A DNA stretch of 64,000 nucleotides from Taibaiella lutea (GCF_008629695.1 NZ_VWSH01000002.1:775410-839409); one strand, 5' to 3'. Positions 6,541-15,062 are shown, numbered from the stretch's first letter. Numbers and translations are program-made. The notes: a model not told the origin generated them from the sequence alone.

Positions 6541-7680
6541 ATGAATTTTCAACTTTCAGAAGAACAATTAGCCGTACAAAAGGCTGCCCGCGATTTCGCT
6601 CAGACCGAATTATTACCGGGTGTTATCGAACGCGATGAACATCAAAAATTCCCTGCAGAACAAATTAAAATGTTGGGAGAATTGGGTTTCATGGGAATGA
6701 TGGTAGATCCTAAATACGGTGGTTCCGGTATGGATGCCGTATCTTATGTATTGGCTATGGAAGAAATTTCCAAAATTGACGCTTCTGCTTCTGTTGTAAT
6801 GAGTGTAAACAACTCTTTGGTTTGTTGGGGCCTGGAAACTTTCGGTAACGAAGAACAAAAGCAAAAATATCTGGTGCCATTGGCTTCCGGCCAAAAAATC
6901 GGTGCATTTCTTTTAAGTGAGCCTGAAGCCGGTTCTGATGCTACTTCTCAACGCACAACCGCTGAAGACAAAGGTGACCATTATGTAATCAACGGTATTA
7001 AAAACTGGATTACCAATGGTAACTCTGCTTCTACTTATTTAGTGATTGCACAAACGGATGTTGCTAAAAAACATAAAGGTATCAATGCTTTCATCGTAGA
7101 TAAAGATACGCCCGGTGTAACTGTTGGTGCTAAAGAAAATAAATTGGGTATCCGCGGTAGTGATACACACAGTATTTCTTTTCAGGATGTAATTGTACCG
7201 AAAGAAAACAGAATCGGAGAAGATGGTTTCGGTTTCAACTTTGCAATGAAAACCCTGGGTGGCGGCCGTATCGGTATTGCTTCTCAGGCTTTGGGTATTG
7301 CAAGCGGTGCTTACGAATTGGCTTTGAAATATTCAAAAGAGCGTAAAGCTTTCGGAACTGAAATTATGAATCATCAGGCGGTTGCTTTCAAATTGGCTGA
7401 CATGGCTACGCAGATTGAAACAGCGCGCATGCTTTGCCTTAAAGCTGCATGGTTGAAGGATCAGGGGCAAGATTACACTTTGGCCGCTTCAATGGCTAAA
7501 TTGTATGCTTCTGAAATTGCACAAAGCGTTACTAACGAAGCGGTGCAGATTCACGGTGGTTATGGTTATGTAAAAGAATTCCATGTTGAACGTTTGATGC
7601 GCGATGCTAAAATCACGCAGATTTACGAAGGAACCAGCGAAGTTCAGAAAATCGTTATCAGCAGAACTATTTTGAAATAA
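6541..7680 (+). CDS. Acyl-CoA dehydrogenase (short-chain/butyryl type)
   Basis: An FAD-dependent enzyme that introduces the alpha-beta double bond in acyl-CoA, feeding electrons to ETF; used in beta-oxidation or branched-chain amino-acid breakdown. At 379 residues it has the usual family length. Visible motifs are GAFLLSEPEAGSDATSQ (flavin/substrate signature), the second signature QIHGGYGYVKEFHVERLMRD, and the catalytic base Glu363 in YEGTSEVQK. The residue before the GTSE motif places it with short-chain or butyryl-CoA dehydrogenases rather than isovaleryl-type enzymes. ATG at 6541 is chosen because the promoter lies between 6467 and 6497. It is monocistronic with a clear terminator. Confidence 0.93.
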   Translation: MNFQLSEEQLAVQKAARDFAQTELLPGVIERDEHQKFPAEQIKMLGELGFMGMMVDPKYGGSGMDAVSYVLAMEEISKIDASASVVMSVNNSLVCWGLETFGNEEQKQKYLVPLASGQKIGAFLLSEPEAGSDATSQRTTAEDKGDHYVINGIKNWITNGNSASTYLVIAQTDVAKKHKGINAFIVDKDTPGVTVGAKENKLGIRGSDTHSISFQDVIVPKENRIGEDGFGFNFAMKTLGGGRIGIASQALGIASGAYELALKYSKERKAFGTEIMNHQAVAFKLADMATQIETARMLCLKAAWLKDQGQDYTLAASMAKLYASEIAQSVTNEAVQIHGGYGYVKEFHVERLMRDAKITQIYEGTSEVQKIVISRTILK

Positions 7681-7704
7681 AAATCAACGTTTTTTATAAA
7701 AATG

Positions 7705-7738
7705 AAAAGATTCAGGATTTAACCTGAATCTTTTTTTA
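7705..7738 (+). terminator. Terminator after acyl-CoA dehydrogenase gene
   Basis: AAAAGATTCAGG (7705-7716) pairs with CCTGAATCTTTT (7723-7734), followed by further T residues. The convergent lipoprotein gene ends just beyond it. Confidence 0.88.
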
Positions 7739-7755
7739 TTGTGCTGAAATGGGTT

Positions 7756-8589
7756 TTACAGATTGATAGTCCAGGTATTGGTCCCATTATTGACTGTCGC
7801 AGTTCCGTCGCAGGTGCCATCACCAAAATCAACAGTAATGTTGTGGTTATTGCGTACAATATGGGAAATGCCACTTACTATCTGATGACAAGCGTTTTTG
7901 TATAATAAAGGTGTTGTCTGATCGACCGTTCTTGAAATCTGAAGACCACTTGGTCGTTGAACATTCACTTGTCCCCATATAGTCAATGTATTATCGATAG
8001 GATGATTTGGAATTCCGACGAATTGAATACGTGTTTGGTTACCGTTTCTTGTATACACATCATTTCCGCCCGGATTCGTAATAGTTAGATGCTCCACAAG
8101 TTCAACAGTGCGAGAACTATCAGCAGCAACATGCGTAATATTCCTGGTGATGTTTCCGTCAATGTGGTAATCGTTTACATAATAATTATCGGTTGATAAG
8201 GTGCGGATAACATTTACCTGATTGAAATTTGTGGCAGTGGCTATTAATTTACCTTTTCTTGTTTTACCGTCGCTGCATACACAACCTGTGGCGCCATAAT
8301 CAATGGTCAGGGTTTTCATGTTCCCGTTTTGAGTAAGTGTAACAGTAACGCAAGGCCCTAAAACCAGGCCATCGGTTGTTGCCATACCATTTTCTGCGTT
8401 GTTATAACCATCATCAAAAGCCTGCTCCATATCTGTGCTGATCTGGTCTGAACTTGTTATAAGCTGCACATTGTCTTTATCCGTACTAAGTGAATTAGTA
8501 TCAGAATCCTTGTCTTTTTTGCTACAGGCAGCAAATAGAGAGATGGCGCAAATGGCGGCCATAATCGTTAATTTTGAAATAGATTTCAT
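7756..8589 (-). CDS. Hypothetical lipoprotein
   Basis: A 277-residue lipoprotein: the signal peptide ends LFAAC, so Cys22 should be lipidated, followed by a charged KKDKDSD linker. The mature part is Thr/Asn-rich and looks mainly beta-structured. A central section reads GPCVTVTLTQNGNMKTLTIDYGATGCVCSDGKTRKG when broken into its strands, with a Cys pair (CVC). A second beta section ends VDFGDGTCDGTATVNNG. I do not recognise a named domain, although proteins of this build are common as Chitinophagaceae hypotheticals. It is divergent from the sigma-factor operon that starts at 8736 and could be under its control, but nothing in the sequence proves this. Confidence 0.75.
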   Translation of the reverse strand: MKSISKLTIMAAICAISLFAACSKKDKDSDTNSLSTDKDNVQLITSSDQISTDMEQAFDDGYNNAENGMATTDGLVLGPCVTVTLTQNGNMKTLTIDYGATGCVCSDGKTRKGKLIATATNFNQVNVIRTLSTDNYYVNDYHIDGNITRNITHVAADSSRTVELVEHLTITNPGGNDVYTRNGNQTRIQFVGIPNHPIDNTLTIWGQVNVQRPSGLQISRTVDQTTPLLYKNACHQIVSGISHIVRNNHNITVDFGDGTCDGTATVNNGTNTWTINL

Positions 8590-8735
8590 ACAGGAATGGT
8601 TTTTTATATTTTAGAATGGCTGATTTAATAAGATGAGAGACAAACAATTGAAAAAGGTTAAAACCGTGAAATATTTCTTTTCATTTAACCTTCTTTCCTA
8701 TTTGGCCTCTTATATAACTATACCGCTAAAAGGAA

Positions 8736-9287
8736 ATGACAGCAACCGGCATTGACCAACAGATAATACAATATTGTGTGCAGAATAAGGATATGGACAA
8801 AGGCTTTGACTTGTTGATGAATGCTTATGGTAAAAGGTTATATGCACATATTCGCAGAATGGTCGCAGGCGAGCAGGATGCTGAAGATGTATTGCAGGAA
8901 ACAATGATTAACGTGATAAAATCTATCAAAGATTTTAAAAATGAAAGCAAGCTTTATACATGGCTTTATACTATTGCCACGAGGGAATGCCTGAAATTTT
9001 TTAAACAGAAAAAAATAGTTTTGAAAGACTTTAATGAAGCAAACGAATGGCTCTCTAATTCGCTTTATGCGGAACAAAGTATAAAAGCGGAAACTATTTT
9101 AGTAAAATTCCACGCAGCCATTCTGACCTTGCCGGAGAAACAAAGACTTGTATTTAACCTTCGTTATTTTGACGAATTAAGTTACGAAGATATCAGCAAA
9201 ATTACTGAGACGTCTGTATCAAGCCTGAAAACCAATTATCATTATGCATTTGAGAAAATTAAAAATCAATTAAGCAATGCCATATAA
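8736..9287 (+). CDS. ECF-type RNA polymerase sigma-70 factor
   Basis: A 183-residue alternative sigma factor. Region 2 (about residues 22-92) has YGKRLYAHIRRMVAG, DAEDVLQETMINV and the -10-recognition stretch KLYTWLYTIATRECLKFF. Region 4 (about 130-178) has LPEKQRLVFNLRYFDELSYE, then the helix-turn-helix ISKITETSVSSLKTNYHYAFEKIK. No extra regions are present. An AGGAA purine tract precedes the ATG. The next gene overlaps it by 11 bases and encodes a membrane protein, the usual position of an anti-sigma factor. The likely job is to switch on an envelope-stress regulon. Confidence 0.92.
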   Translation: MTATGIDQQIIQYCVQNKDMDKGFDLLMNAYGKRLYAHIRRMVAGEQDAEDVLQETMINVIKSIKDFKNESKLYTWLYTIATRECLKFFKQKKIVLKDFNEANEWLSNSLYAEQSIKAETILVKFHAAILTLPEKQRLVFNLRYFDELSYEDISKITETSVSSLKTNYHYAFEKIKNQLSNAI

Positions 9288-9666
9288 TATAGAAGAACAG
9301 GAAGACTATTTGAAAAATAATTCACCTTATAAGATGAACGATACAGAATGGCGGGCTATGCAGGAAAGAATAAAAACAAATGTGCTTGCAGCTTCTGAAA
9401 AAGAATCCAAATCCCGTAAAGTGAAATTTACTTCCTGGAAAATAGCTGCTGCCGTCGCCGGTTTATTTTTTATCGGTGCCACCTGTTTTACATTTTGGCC
9501 TGCTCAAAAAACGATACAGTCCGGCAATATTGCCTACGATAAGGCAGAAAACCCTGAAAAACAATTGGATGCAGCCATTAATAATCTGAATGAATCGGAG
9601 TTGAACTGGGTACATCAATTAAATGAAAACGAAATAACAGAACAAAATGAATATTTTGAAAATTAA
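9277..9666 (+). CDS. Putative anti-sigma factor, single-pass membrane protein
   Basis: A 129-residue protein with a soluble N-terminal part (1-50, containing NDTEWRAMQERIKTNV), one transmembrane helix (about 54-74, WKIAAAVAGLFFIGATCFTF) and an acidic, Asn/Glu-rich outer segment. It overlaps the sigma gene by 11 bases and the following Spy-like gene by 20 bases, so the three are almost certainly co-translated. It lacks the His-x3-Cys-x2-Cys zinc motif of classical anti-sigma domains, so the assignment rests on context and topology. If correct, the N-terminal part holds the sigma factor at the membrane until the third protein signals. Confidence 0.65.
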   Translation: MPYNIEEQEDYLKNNSPYKMNDTEWRAMQERIKTNVLAASEKESKSRKVKFTSWKIAAAVAGLFFIGATCFTFWPAQKTIQSGNIAYDKAENPEKQLDAAINNLNESELNWVHQLNENEITEQNEYFEN

Positions 9667-10153
9667 GACATGTGTCAAAGGCTTTTTCCTTTTAGGTTTG
9701 ACTTCTTTATCCTTACAGACTATTGATGCACAAACACAAAGAAATCCTGTGCAACGTCAGAAAAGACAAGCTATGCGTCAGGAAGCTATCAATAGATTGC
9801 AGGAGGCTAAATGGAGCTTCATTATTTACAGGCTAAATCTGAGTGAAGAAAGAAGTAATCAGCTTTTACCTATTTATAAGGCCTTTGAAGCTGAAAAGAA
9901 GGATATTATGATGTCTGGAATGAGTCAATTTAAAGGCAATAAAGACAGTATGGACGATAGTCAGGCGGAAGCATTTATCAATGCCAGGCAGGAAAATGCA
10001 CAGAAATTATTGGACTTAAGAGAAAAATACAAACCTAAATTTCTTACAGTATTGAGTGCCAAAGAATTATTGATACTTGTAACAGCCGAACAGGATTTTG
10101 CCATGAAAATAATGATGGAAAAACAACGAAGGAAAGCCAATGTAACTAATTAG
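9647..10153 (+). CDS. Periplasmic Spy/CpxP-like sensor protein
   Basis: A 168-residue exported protein with a signal peptide ending near residue 29 (TIDAQ). The mature part is almost entirely helical and charged, with RLNLSEERSNQLLPIYKAFE (typical of LTxxQ/Spy-like and zinc-resistance-associated proteins), a linker, then QENAQKLLDLREKYKPKFLT and SAKELLILVTAEQDFAMKIM. The proteins CnrX, ZraP and Spy share this all-helical hairpin fold and sense metal or misfolded protein. As the third gene of a sigma/anti-sigma operon it is well placed to be the periplasmic sensor. The LTxxQ motifs themselves are only approximate, so the family call is tentative. Confidence 0.68.
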   Translation: MNILKIKTCVKGFFLLGLTSLSLQTIDAQTQRNPVQRQKRQAMRQEAINRLQEAKWSFIIYRLNLSEERSNQLLPIYKAFEAEKKDIMMSGMSQFKGNKDSMDDSQAEAFINARQENAQKLLDLREKYKPKFLTVLSAKELLILVTAEQDFAMKIMMEKQRRKANVTN

Positions 10154-10270
10154 GGTTATGCCAATTAATGTTTTCCACACTACGTTTAAAAAGAAATGCC
10201 TTTATTTTAGATTCTTTAATGGCCATTTCTTACTACTTTTGCGCCGACAAATAAATAAATAAAAAAAAAT

Positions 10271-10301
10271 TTTGGATAAAGAAATAAAGGAATTACCTTT
10301 G
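10271..10301 (+). promoter_or_regulatory. Bacteroidota promoter of rpsL
   Basis: A TTTG box at 10271-10274 and TACCTTTG at 10294-10301 are separated by exactly 19 bases, a full match to the phylum consensus. The predicted start of transcription is near 10305, leaving a leader of about 26 bases before rpsL. Confidence 0.82.
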
Positions 10302-10330
10302 CAGTCCAAAAAAATATTTAATTAACAGGA

Positions 10331-10711
10331 ATGCCTACTATACAGCAATTAGTTCGTAAAGGACGTACTCAGATCAAAGCTAAATCAAAATCACCTGCAT
10401 TAGATGATTGCCCTCAACGTCGCGGTGTATGTACCCGTGTATATACTACTACACCTAAGAAGCCAAACTCGGCTCTACGTAAGGTAGCTAAAGTACGTTT
10501 GACTAACAAAATTGAGGTTATCGCCTATATTCCTGGTGAAGGTCACAACCTGCAAGAACACAGTATCGTGTTGATTCGCGGTGGTCGTGTGAAAGATTTG
10601 CCGGGTGTACGTTACCACATCGTACGTGGCGCTTTGGATACTGCGGGTGTAAAAGACCGTAAACAAAGCCGCTCTAAATACGGTACTAAAAAGGAAAAAG
10701 CTAAAAAATAA
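10331..10711 (+). CDS. rpsL: 30S ribosomal protein S12
   Basis: S12 sits at the decoding centre and controls translational accuracy. The 126-residue protein begins [14 protein letters not shown] and has the universally conserved [18 protein letters not shown] around residues 37-54 and the loop [25 protein letters not shown]. The lysines in both loops, whose change gives streptomycin resistance elsewhere, are the wild-type residues. It is followed after about 100 bases by rpsG, as in the str operon of most bacteria. Its own promoter is clear. Confidence 0.98.
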   Translation: MPTIQQLVRKGRTQIKAKSKSPALDDCPQRRGVCTRVYTTTPKKPNSALRKVAKVRLTNKIEVIAYIPGEGHNLQEHSIVLIRGGRVKDLPGVRYHIVRGALDTAGVKDRKQSRSKYGTKKEKAKK

Positions 10712-10816
10712 GCTATCCTTAAGATAACAAGAGAAACATTTAAAAACTATATAATTGAGGCTGAGTAAAGTTTTAATACTTGAAGAAATTCAGTCTGAAA
10801 TTAAAAATTAAAACCG

Positions 10817-11284
10817 ATGAGAAAAGCGCAAGCTAAAAAACACCCTTTGGCACCGGATCCAAAGTTTAATGATAAACAAGTTACCCGCTTTGTAAATACA
10901 ATGATGTGGGCTGGTAAAAAAACTACTGCTTTCAACATTTTTTACGATGCAATTGATAAAGTAAGTGCTACAACTTCAGAAGACGGTTACGAAATCTGGA
11001 AAAAAGCATTGCAAAACGTTACTCCTTCAGTAGAAGTTAGAAGCCGTCGTATTGGTGGTGCTACTTTCCAGATTCCTGCTGAAGTACGTGCAGATCGCAA
11101 AATTTCTTTAAGCATGAAATGGTTGATTCGTTTCAGCCGCGAACGTAACGGTAAAACAATGGCTGATAAATTAGCTAATGAAATCGTTGCAGCAAGCAAA
11201 GGTGAAGGTGGTGCTTTCAAAAAGAAAGAAGATACACACCGTATGGCTGATGCGAATAAAGCATTCGCTCACTTCAGAGTATAA
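10817..11284 (+). CDS. rpsG: 30S ribosomal protein S7
   Basis: S7 nucleates assembly of the 30S head by binding the 3' major domain of 16S rRNA and lies at the exit site. The 155-residue protein begins [20 protein letters not shown] and has the conserved [20 protein letters not shown] and [20 protein letters not shown], ending in a C-terminal helix [17 protein letters not shown]. It follows rpsL. A strong terminator comes directly afterwards instead of fusA, so the str operon is shortened here. Confidence 0.98.
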   Translation: MRKAQAKKHPLAPDPKFNDKQVTRFVNTMMWAGKKTTAFNIFYDAIDKVSATTSEDGYEIWKKALQNVTPSVEVRSRRIGGATFQIPAEVRADRKISLSMKWLIRFSRERNGKTMADKLANEIVAASKGEGGAFKKKEDTHRMADANKAFAHFRV

Positions 11285-11316
11285 CACTCAGTTAATAAAT
11301 TTTTTAGGTAGATATA

Positions 11317-11350
11317 AAAAATCCTGTAACGAAAGTTGCGGGATTTTTTT
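11317..11350 (+). terminator. rpsL-rpsG operon terminator with GAAA loop
   Basis: A 14-bp stem (11317-11330 with 11335-11348, including two G-U pairs) is closed by a GAAA tetraloop, a very stable GNRA type, and runs into a T-tract. Confidence 0.9.
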
Positions 11351-11352
11351 TG

Positions 11353-11564
11353 CTTTCCCGGTAAAGAAAGCTAAAACAATCTGTTAAACTTTGCTTGCAA
11401 AAGCTCCGGATTAAAGTTCAGGATGTGTCTGCCGGATATGATAAGATGTATATATTCTAAGGTGTTTTGATACCTTGCTTTCATTTGAACAGAATAGGTG
11501 CAAACGTTTGCGGGAATTTAAAAATAAGCTGAAATTTTCCTTCTCTTTTTCCAGTCAAAATAAC
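11353..11564. other. Intergenic space between rpsG and the E2 gene
   Basis: No gene or RNA structure is seen here beyond AT-rich sequence. The E2 promoter lies at its right end. Confidence 0.5.
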
Positions 11565-11572
11565 TATTTTTG
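11565..11572 (+). promoter_or_regulatory. -7 element upstream of the E2 gene
   Basis: TATTTTTG fits TAnnTTTG and lies 34 bases before the E2 start. No convincing TTTG box is found 19 bases upstream, so only half of the promoter is supported. Confidence 0.45.
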
Positions 11573-11606
11573 AGCCTTCAATTTAAAATAGACAATATAA
11601 TATACT

Positions 11607-13259
11607 ATGGCTGAAGTAATACGTATGCCGCTGTTGAGCGACACTATGAAAGAAGGCGTGATAGCGGAGTGGCATAAAAAGGTGGGTGATAAAGTTAAAT
11701 CAGATGATGTAATTGCAGAAGTAGAAACCGACAAAGCCACCATGGAAGTGATGGCCTATGCTGAAGGTACCTTACTTTATATCGGTGTGGAAAAAGGACA
11801 GGCAGCACCTGTAAACGGCATTATAGCTATAGTAGGTAAAGAAGGTGAAGATTATAAAAGTCTTTTAGATAAAGAAGGTAATGCTCCGGCTGAAAACAAT
11901 GCTCCAAAGGAAGAAGCCAAACCTGCTCCTAAAGCAGAAGAAACTTCTAAACTAGCAGAACAACCTAAAAAAGAAGCCCCTAAGTCAGGCGATGCAACTG
12001 TGGTCAGGATGCCATTGTTGAGCGATACAATGACGGAAGGCAAGATTGTATCCTGGTTGAAAAAAGTGGGTGATAAAGTAAAATCAGATGATGTACTTGC
12101 AGAAGTGGAAACCGATAAGGCGACTATGGAAGTGATGGGCTATGCAGAAGGTACATTGTTATATATTGGTGTAGAAGCAGGTTCATCCGTAAAAGTGAAC
12201 GGCATCATTGCTATTGTTGGTAAAGAAGGAACAGATGTTACACCTTATCTGGATGATGATGGTGCTGCCCCTGTAACAGAGAAGAAAGCAGAAGAGGAAC
12301 AACCTGTTAAGGCTGATGCTGCATCAACTGCACAACCTGTTGCTGAAACAGATAAAACAGCTTCTTCAAGCAGCGACGACCGCATGAAAATTTCTCCTTT
12401 AGCCCGTAAGATGGCTAAAGATAAAGGCATTCAACTGACGGAACTGGAAGGTAGCGGCGAAGGCGGGCGTATTATCAAACGTGATGTTGATAATTTTAAA
12501 CCAAAGGCTGCAGCTCCTGCTGCTGCGAATCAAGCAAGTACTGCTTCAGTTCAAAACTTCAATACAAACTTAGGACAAGAAGGCCATACAGATCATCCCA
12601 TTTCTCAGATGCGCAGCGTAGTAGCTCGTCGCCTGAGTGAAAGCATGTTTACAGCACCGCATTTCTATTTGCGCATGACCATCAAAATGGACAAGGCAAT
12701 GGAGGCGCGTACTGCCATGAATGCCGTTTCCCCTGCAAAGATTTCTTTCAACGATTACATCATCAAAGCCTGTGCTATGGCTTTGCGTAAGCATCCCGCA
12801 GTTAACAGCAGCTGGATGGGCAATGCAATACGCGAGAATCATCATATCAGCATTGGTACGGCAGTTGCCATTGAAGATGGTTTAATTGTGCCTGTTATTA
12901 AATTTGCGGATCAAAAGTCATTGTCTCAAATTGCGGCAGAAGCGTCTGAACTGATTAAAAAAGCACGCAATAAAAAATTACAGCCACAGGAATTTACAGG
13001 TAACACCTTTACTGTTTCTAATCTGGGCATGATGGATATTGATGAATTTACAGCCATTATTAATCCACCGGATGCCTGTATTTTAGCTATCGGTAAAATT
13101 GAAGCTTCACCGGTTGTGGAAGATGGTGCAATCGTAGTCCGTAACTTGTTGAAGTTAACCTTGAGTTGTGACCATAGGGTAGTGGATGGTGCCGTAGGCG
13201 CAGCCTTCATGCAAACCCTGAAAGCTTACTTGGAAAATCCGGTAACAATGTTAGTGTAG
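11607..13259 (+). CDS. pdhC: Pyruvate dehydrogenase complex E2, dihydrolipoamide acetyltransferase
   Basis: Transfers the acetyl group from E1 to CoA, forming acetyl-CoA, and is the core of the complex. The 550-residue protein has two lipoyl domains (about 1-80 and 131-207) with lipoylated lysines in EVETDKATMEV at Lys43 and Lys171. A Pro/Ala/Glu linker follows, then the peripheral-subunit binding domain (about 261-297, KISPLARKMAKDKGIQLTEL) that docks E1/E3, and the catalytic domain with LSCDHRVVDGAVGA near the end (His523, Asp527). Two lipoyl domains and the DHRVVDG signature favour pyruvate over 2-oxoglutarate or branched-chain E2. E3 lies 6 kb downstream and E1 is not in the window. Confidence 0.94.
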   Translation: MAEVIRMPLLSDTMKEGVIAEWHKKVGDKVKSDDVIAEVETDKATMEVMAYAEGTLLYIGVEKGQAAPVNGIIAIVGKEGEDYKSLLDKEGNAPAENNAPKEEAKPAPKAEETSKLAEQPKKEAPKSGDATVVRMPLLSDTMTEGKIVSWLKKVGDKVKSDDVLAEVETDKATMEVMGYAEGTLLYIGVEAGSSVKVNGIIAIVGKEGTDVTPYLDDDGAAPVTEKKAEEEQPVKADAASTAQPVAETDKTASSSSDDRMKISPLARKMAKDKGIQLTELEGSGEGGRIIKRDVDNFKPKAAAPAAANQASTASVQNFNTNLGQEGHTDHPISQMRSVVARRLSESMFTAPHFYLRMTIKMDKAMEARTAMNAVSPAKISFNDYIIKACAMALRKHPAVNSSWMGNAIRENHHISIGTAVAIEDGLIVPVIKFADQKSLSQIAAEASELIKKARNKKLQPQEFTGNTFTVSNLGMMDIDEFTAIINPPDACILAIGKIEASPVVEDGAIVVRNLLKLTLSCDHRVVDGAVGAAFMQTLKAYLENPVTMLV

Positions 13260-13304
13260 GTTTTGAAAATTCAAAATAATAAAAAAAACAAATTCCAGAT
13301 AATG

Positions 13305-13336
13305 GACAAGCCGAAGAAATCATCTTCGGCTTTGTC
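13305..13336. terminator. Hairpin between E2 and DinB genes
   Basis: GACAAGCCGAAGA (13305-13317) pairs with TCTTCGGCTTTGTC (13323-13336) with one bulged T. It lies 45 bases after the E2 stop codon and is a plausible E2 terminator, although no long T-tract follows. Confidence 0.6.
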
Positions 13337-13441
13337 ATTTATGTTAAGTGCTGATTCTTTGATTTTACAATCAGTAGTTGAATTTTCACCTTTAATTTTT
13401 GTTACCTGGAATTTGCAATTTGGGATTTCAACCCTGAATTC

Positions 13442-14002
13442 TCACATTTTATCCGTAAAAAAAGTCCTGTCTTTATCCTGGCTAAATTTTCCCTGATTAA
13501 AAGCAGAAGAACCGCCGCGGGCTATGGATAAAGTTTGCCATTCCTTGTTACGGATCATTTTTGCGAGATAAACAATTTGTCCGACATGATAGGCATAATG
13601 TGCTACTTGTCTTGTAATAGCTTCCAGTACTGTATGCCCTTCGTTACGGATATATACAATGTTCAGCATGCCTTCTGCATTCACACTATCTAATGCATTG
13701 AAAAGGCAGGCCCAGCCTTTTTCCCAGGCTTCGAGCATTTCCTGTTTGGAATTGTAGGTATCTTCAAATTCAGTGTCGCGATTGCGCCATTCCTTTTCTC
13801 CGTCAGTGGTAAGAAAATCTGTGAAACGGGAAAGCATATTACCTGACATGTGTTTCACGATAATAGCTATACTATTACTTTCTTCATTTGGTGTCAGATG
13901 AACTTCATCTTCGCTCAAAGTTGCCATAGACTTGTCCGCGAGGCCTTTGTAGTATTGAAACATCTTGCGGCTTATTTCTGAAAAATTATCTGCTGCGTTC
14001 AT
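13442..14002 (-). CDS. DinB-superfamily protein (DUF1572)
   Basis: A 186-residue four-helix-bundle protein of the DinB/YfiT superfamily, DUF1572 type. Metal-binding histidines are seen in SIAIIVKHMSGNMLSRF (His50) and in the pair of VAHYAYHVGQI, which fits the three-histidine site of the superfamily. The C-terminus ends in SQDKDRTFFTDKM. Members include thiol-dependent S-transferases, but this subgroup has no established reaction. The gene heads left, is followed by no close neighbour, and is one of three small stress-type genes (with OsmC and GNAT) on the same strand. Confidence 0.82.
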   Translation of the reverse strand: MNAADNFSEISRKMFQYYKGLADKSMATLSEDEVHLTPNEESNSIAIIVKHMSGNMLSRFTDFLTTDGEKEWRNRDTEFEDTYNSKQEMLEAWEKGWACLFNALDSVNAEGMLNIVYIRNEGHTVLEAITRQVAHYAYHVGQIVYLAKMIRNKEWQTLSIARGGSSAFNQGKFSQDKDRTFFTDKM

Positions 14003-14056
14003 TGGATTTTTGATTTTAAGTTTCTTATTACATTTGGAATTTGCCTTTGGGGAAAT

Positions 14057-14524
14057 TTATATTTTTACTGTAGGCTCAATGAATATTTCAAAATTTACGG
14101 AATTAGCCAGAAAACACATTTGATGCGCGCTGTGATGCAGGTCTATCGCAGTTTCTACCATCGCTGCTTCTGTAACTTCCACAACCGGATGTAATGTTAT
14201 TTCCGAAAAATTACCGCTGCCATTTGCAAACGTTTGCATGATGCCATTTGGATTATCTGTGTAGCTTTTTACAATTACGCCATTGTCTGTACATAAGTGT
14301 AAATACCATAGCATGTGGCAAGAGGCAATGGAAGATAAAAATAAATCCTCCGGATTATACTTTGAAACATCACCCCTGAAAGGCGCGTCAGAAGAAGCCT
14401 CTATTACAATTTTATCCCCGGATTGAATAGTATGACTTCTTTCGTATGCTGTATAGCCTGAAGTGCCTGTCCCCTTATTGCCTGTCCACGTTATCTGAGT
14501 GGTGTAATGATGCTGCTTATTCAT
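14057..14524 (-). CDS. OsmC/Ohr-family peroxiredoxin-like protein
   Basis: Proteins of this family reduce organic hydroperoxides using a cysteine pair. The 155-residue protein has the first catalytic Cys69 in LFLSSIASCHMLWYLHL and the second Cys137 in HSAHQMCFLANSV, spaced as in OsmC. An Arg at about residue 50 (DAPFRGD) could be the activating arginine. There is no signal peptide, so it is cytoplasmic. It resembles the YhfA/OsmC-like subgroup more than Ohr. The gene is on the same strand as the DinB and GNAT genes, with spaces of about 55 and 73 bases. Confidence 0.85.
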   Translation of the reverse strand: MNKQHHYTTQITWTGNKGTGTSGYTAYERSHTIQSGDKIVIEASSDAPFRGDVSKYNPEDLFLSSIASCHMLWYLHLCTDNGVIVKSYTDNPNGIMQTFANGSGNFSEITLHPVVEVTEAAMVETAIDLHHSAHQMCFLANSVNFEIFIEPTVKI

Positions 14525-14571
14525 GGAAGAGAAATTTAAAATTATGAATTGGATCCTGAAGTTTGATTTTT

Positions 14572-14593
14572 GGAATTTGAGATTTGGAATTTT
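14572..14593. repeat. Dispersed short repeat, copy 2
   Basis: The minus strand reads CCAAATCTCAAATTCC here. A near-copy, CCAAATTGCAAATTCC, lies at 13408-13428, 3' of the DinB gene. Fourteen of 16 bases match. Related words (GGAATTTG) recur at 14034-14042, all in the spaces around this gene trio. Confidence 0.45.
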
Positions 14594-14597
14594 CTGA

Positions 14598-15062
14598 CTA
14601 TTGTTTGTAAACCACGCCGGGCCTGCTCATCAACCTTTCCAGCCATGGAAACATTTCAAAGCCCGATTGACGATATAAATCGTGAGCATCTTGTGTAGTC
14701 AGTAAAAACCTCCGTAATTGAAATTCATCAGCCATTTTGCAGAAGCCTTTCATCATTTCCTTGGAAAGCCCTTTGCCTCTGTGTGCCTTTATTACAAAAA
14801 TATCTGCAAGGTAAGCAAACGTGGCGCGGTCTGTTATCATCCTGCCAAATCCAACCTGGTTACCGTTTTCATCATAAATGCCAATAGACAAGGAATATTG
14901 AATTGCACGTTTTACTGTTTCATAAGGAACGCCTTTTGCCCAGTAACTTTCTTTGTCTAAAAACTGATGAACAACTTCAGGTTGTACTTTTTCTTTATTG
15001 GTGGAAAAAAGATACCCCTCATATCGGTAATCAGGGAAAATGATGTCATTCTGGTGTGTCAT
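14598..15062 (-). CDS. GNAT-family N-acetyltransferase
   Basis: A 154-residue cytoplasmic acetyl-CoA-dependent transferase of unknown substrate. The acetyl-CoA binding loop is IFVIKAHRGKGLSKEMMKG (the R/Q-x-x-G-x-G/A motif reads HRGKGL), preceded by the beta-strand FAYLADIFVI. The region GIYDENGNQVGFGRMITD matches the central strands. The C-terminus GFEMFPWLERLMSRPG matches the YesJ-like/Aac subgroup. It is the first gene of the leftward GNAT-OsmC-DinB set. Confidence 0.88.
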   Translation of the reverse strand: MTHQNDIIFPDYRYEGYLFSTNKEKVQPEVVHQFLDKESYWAKGVPYETVKRAIQYSLSIGIYDENGNQVGFGRMITDRATFAYLADIFVIKAHRGKGLSKEMMKGFCKMADEFQLRRFLLTTQDAHDLYRQSGFEMFPWLERLMSRPGVVYKQ

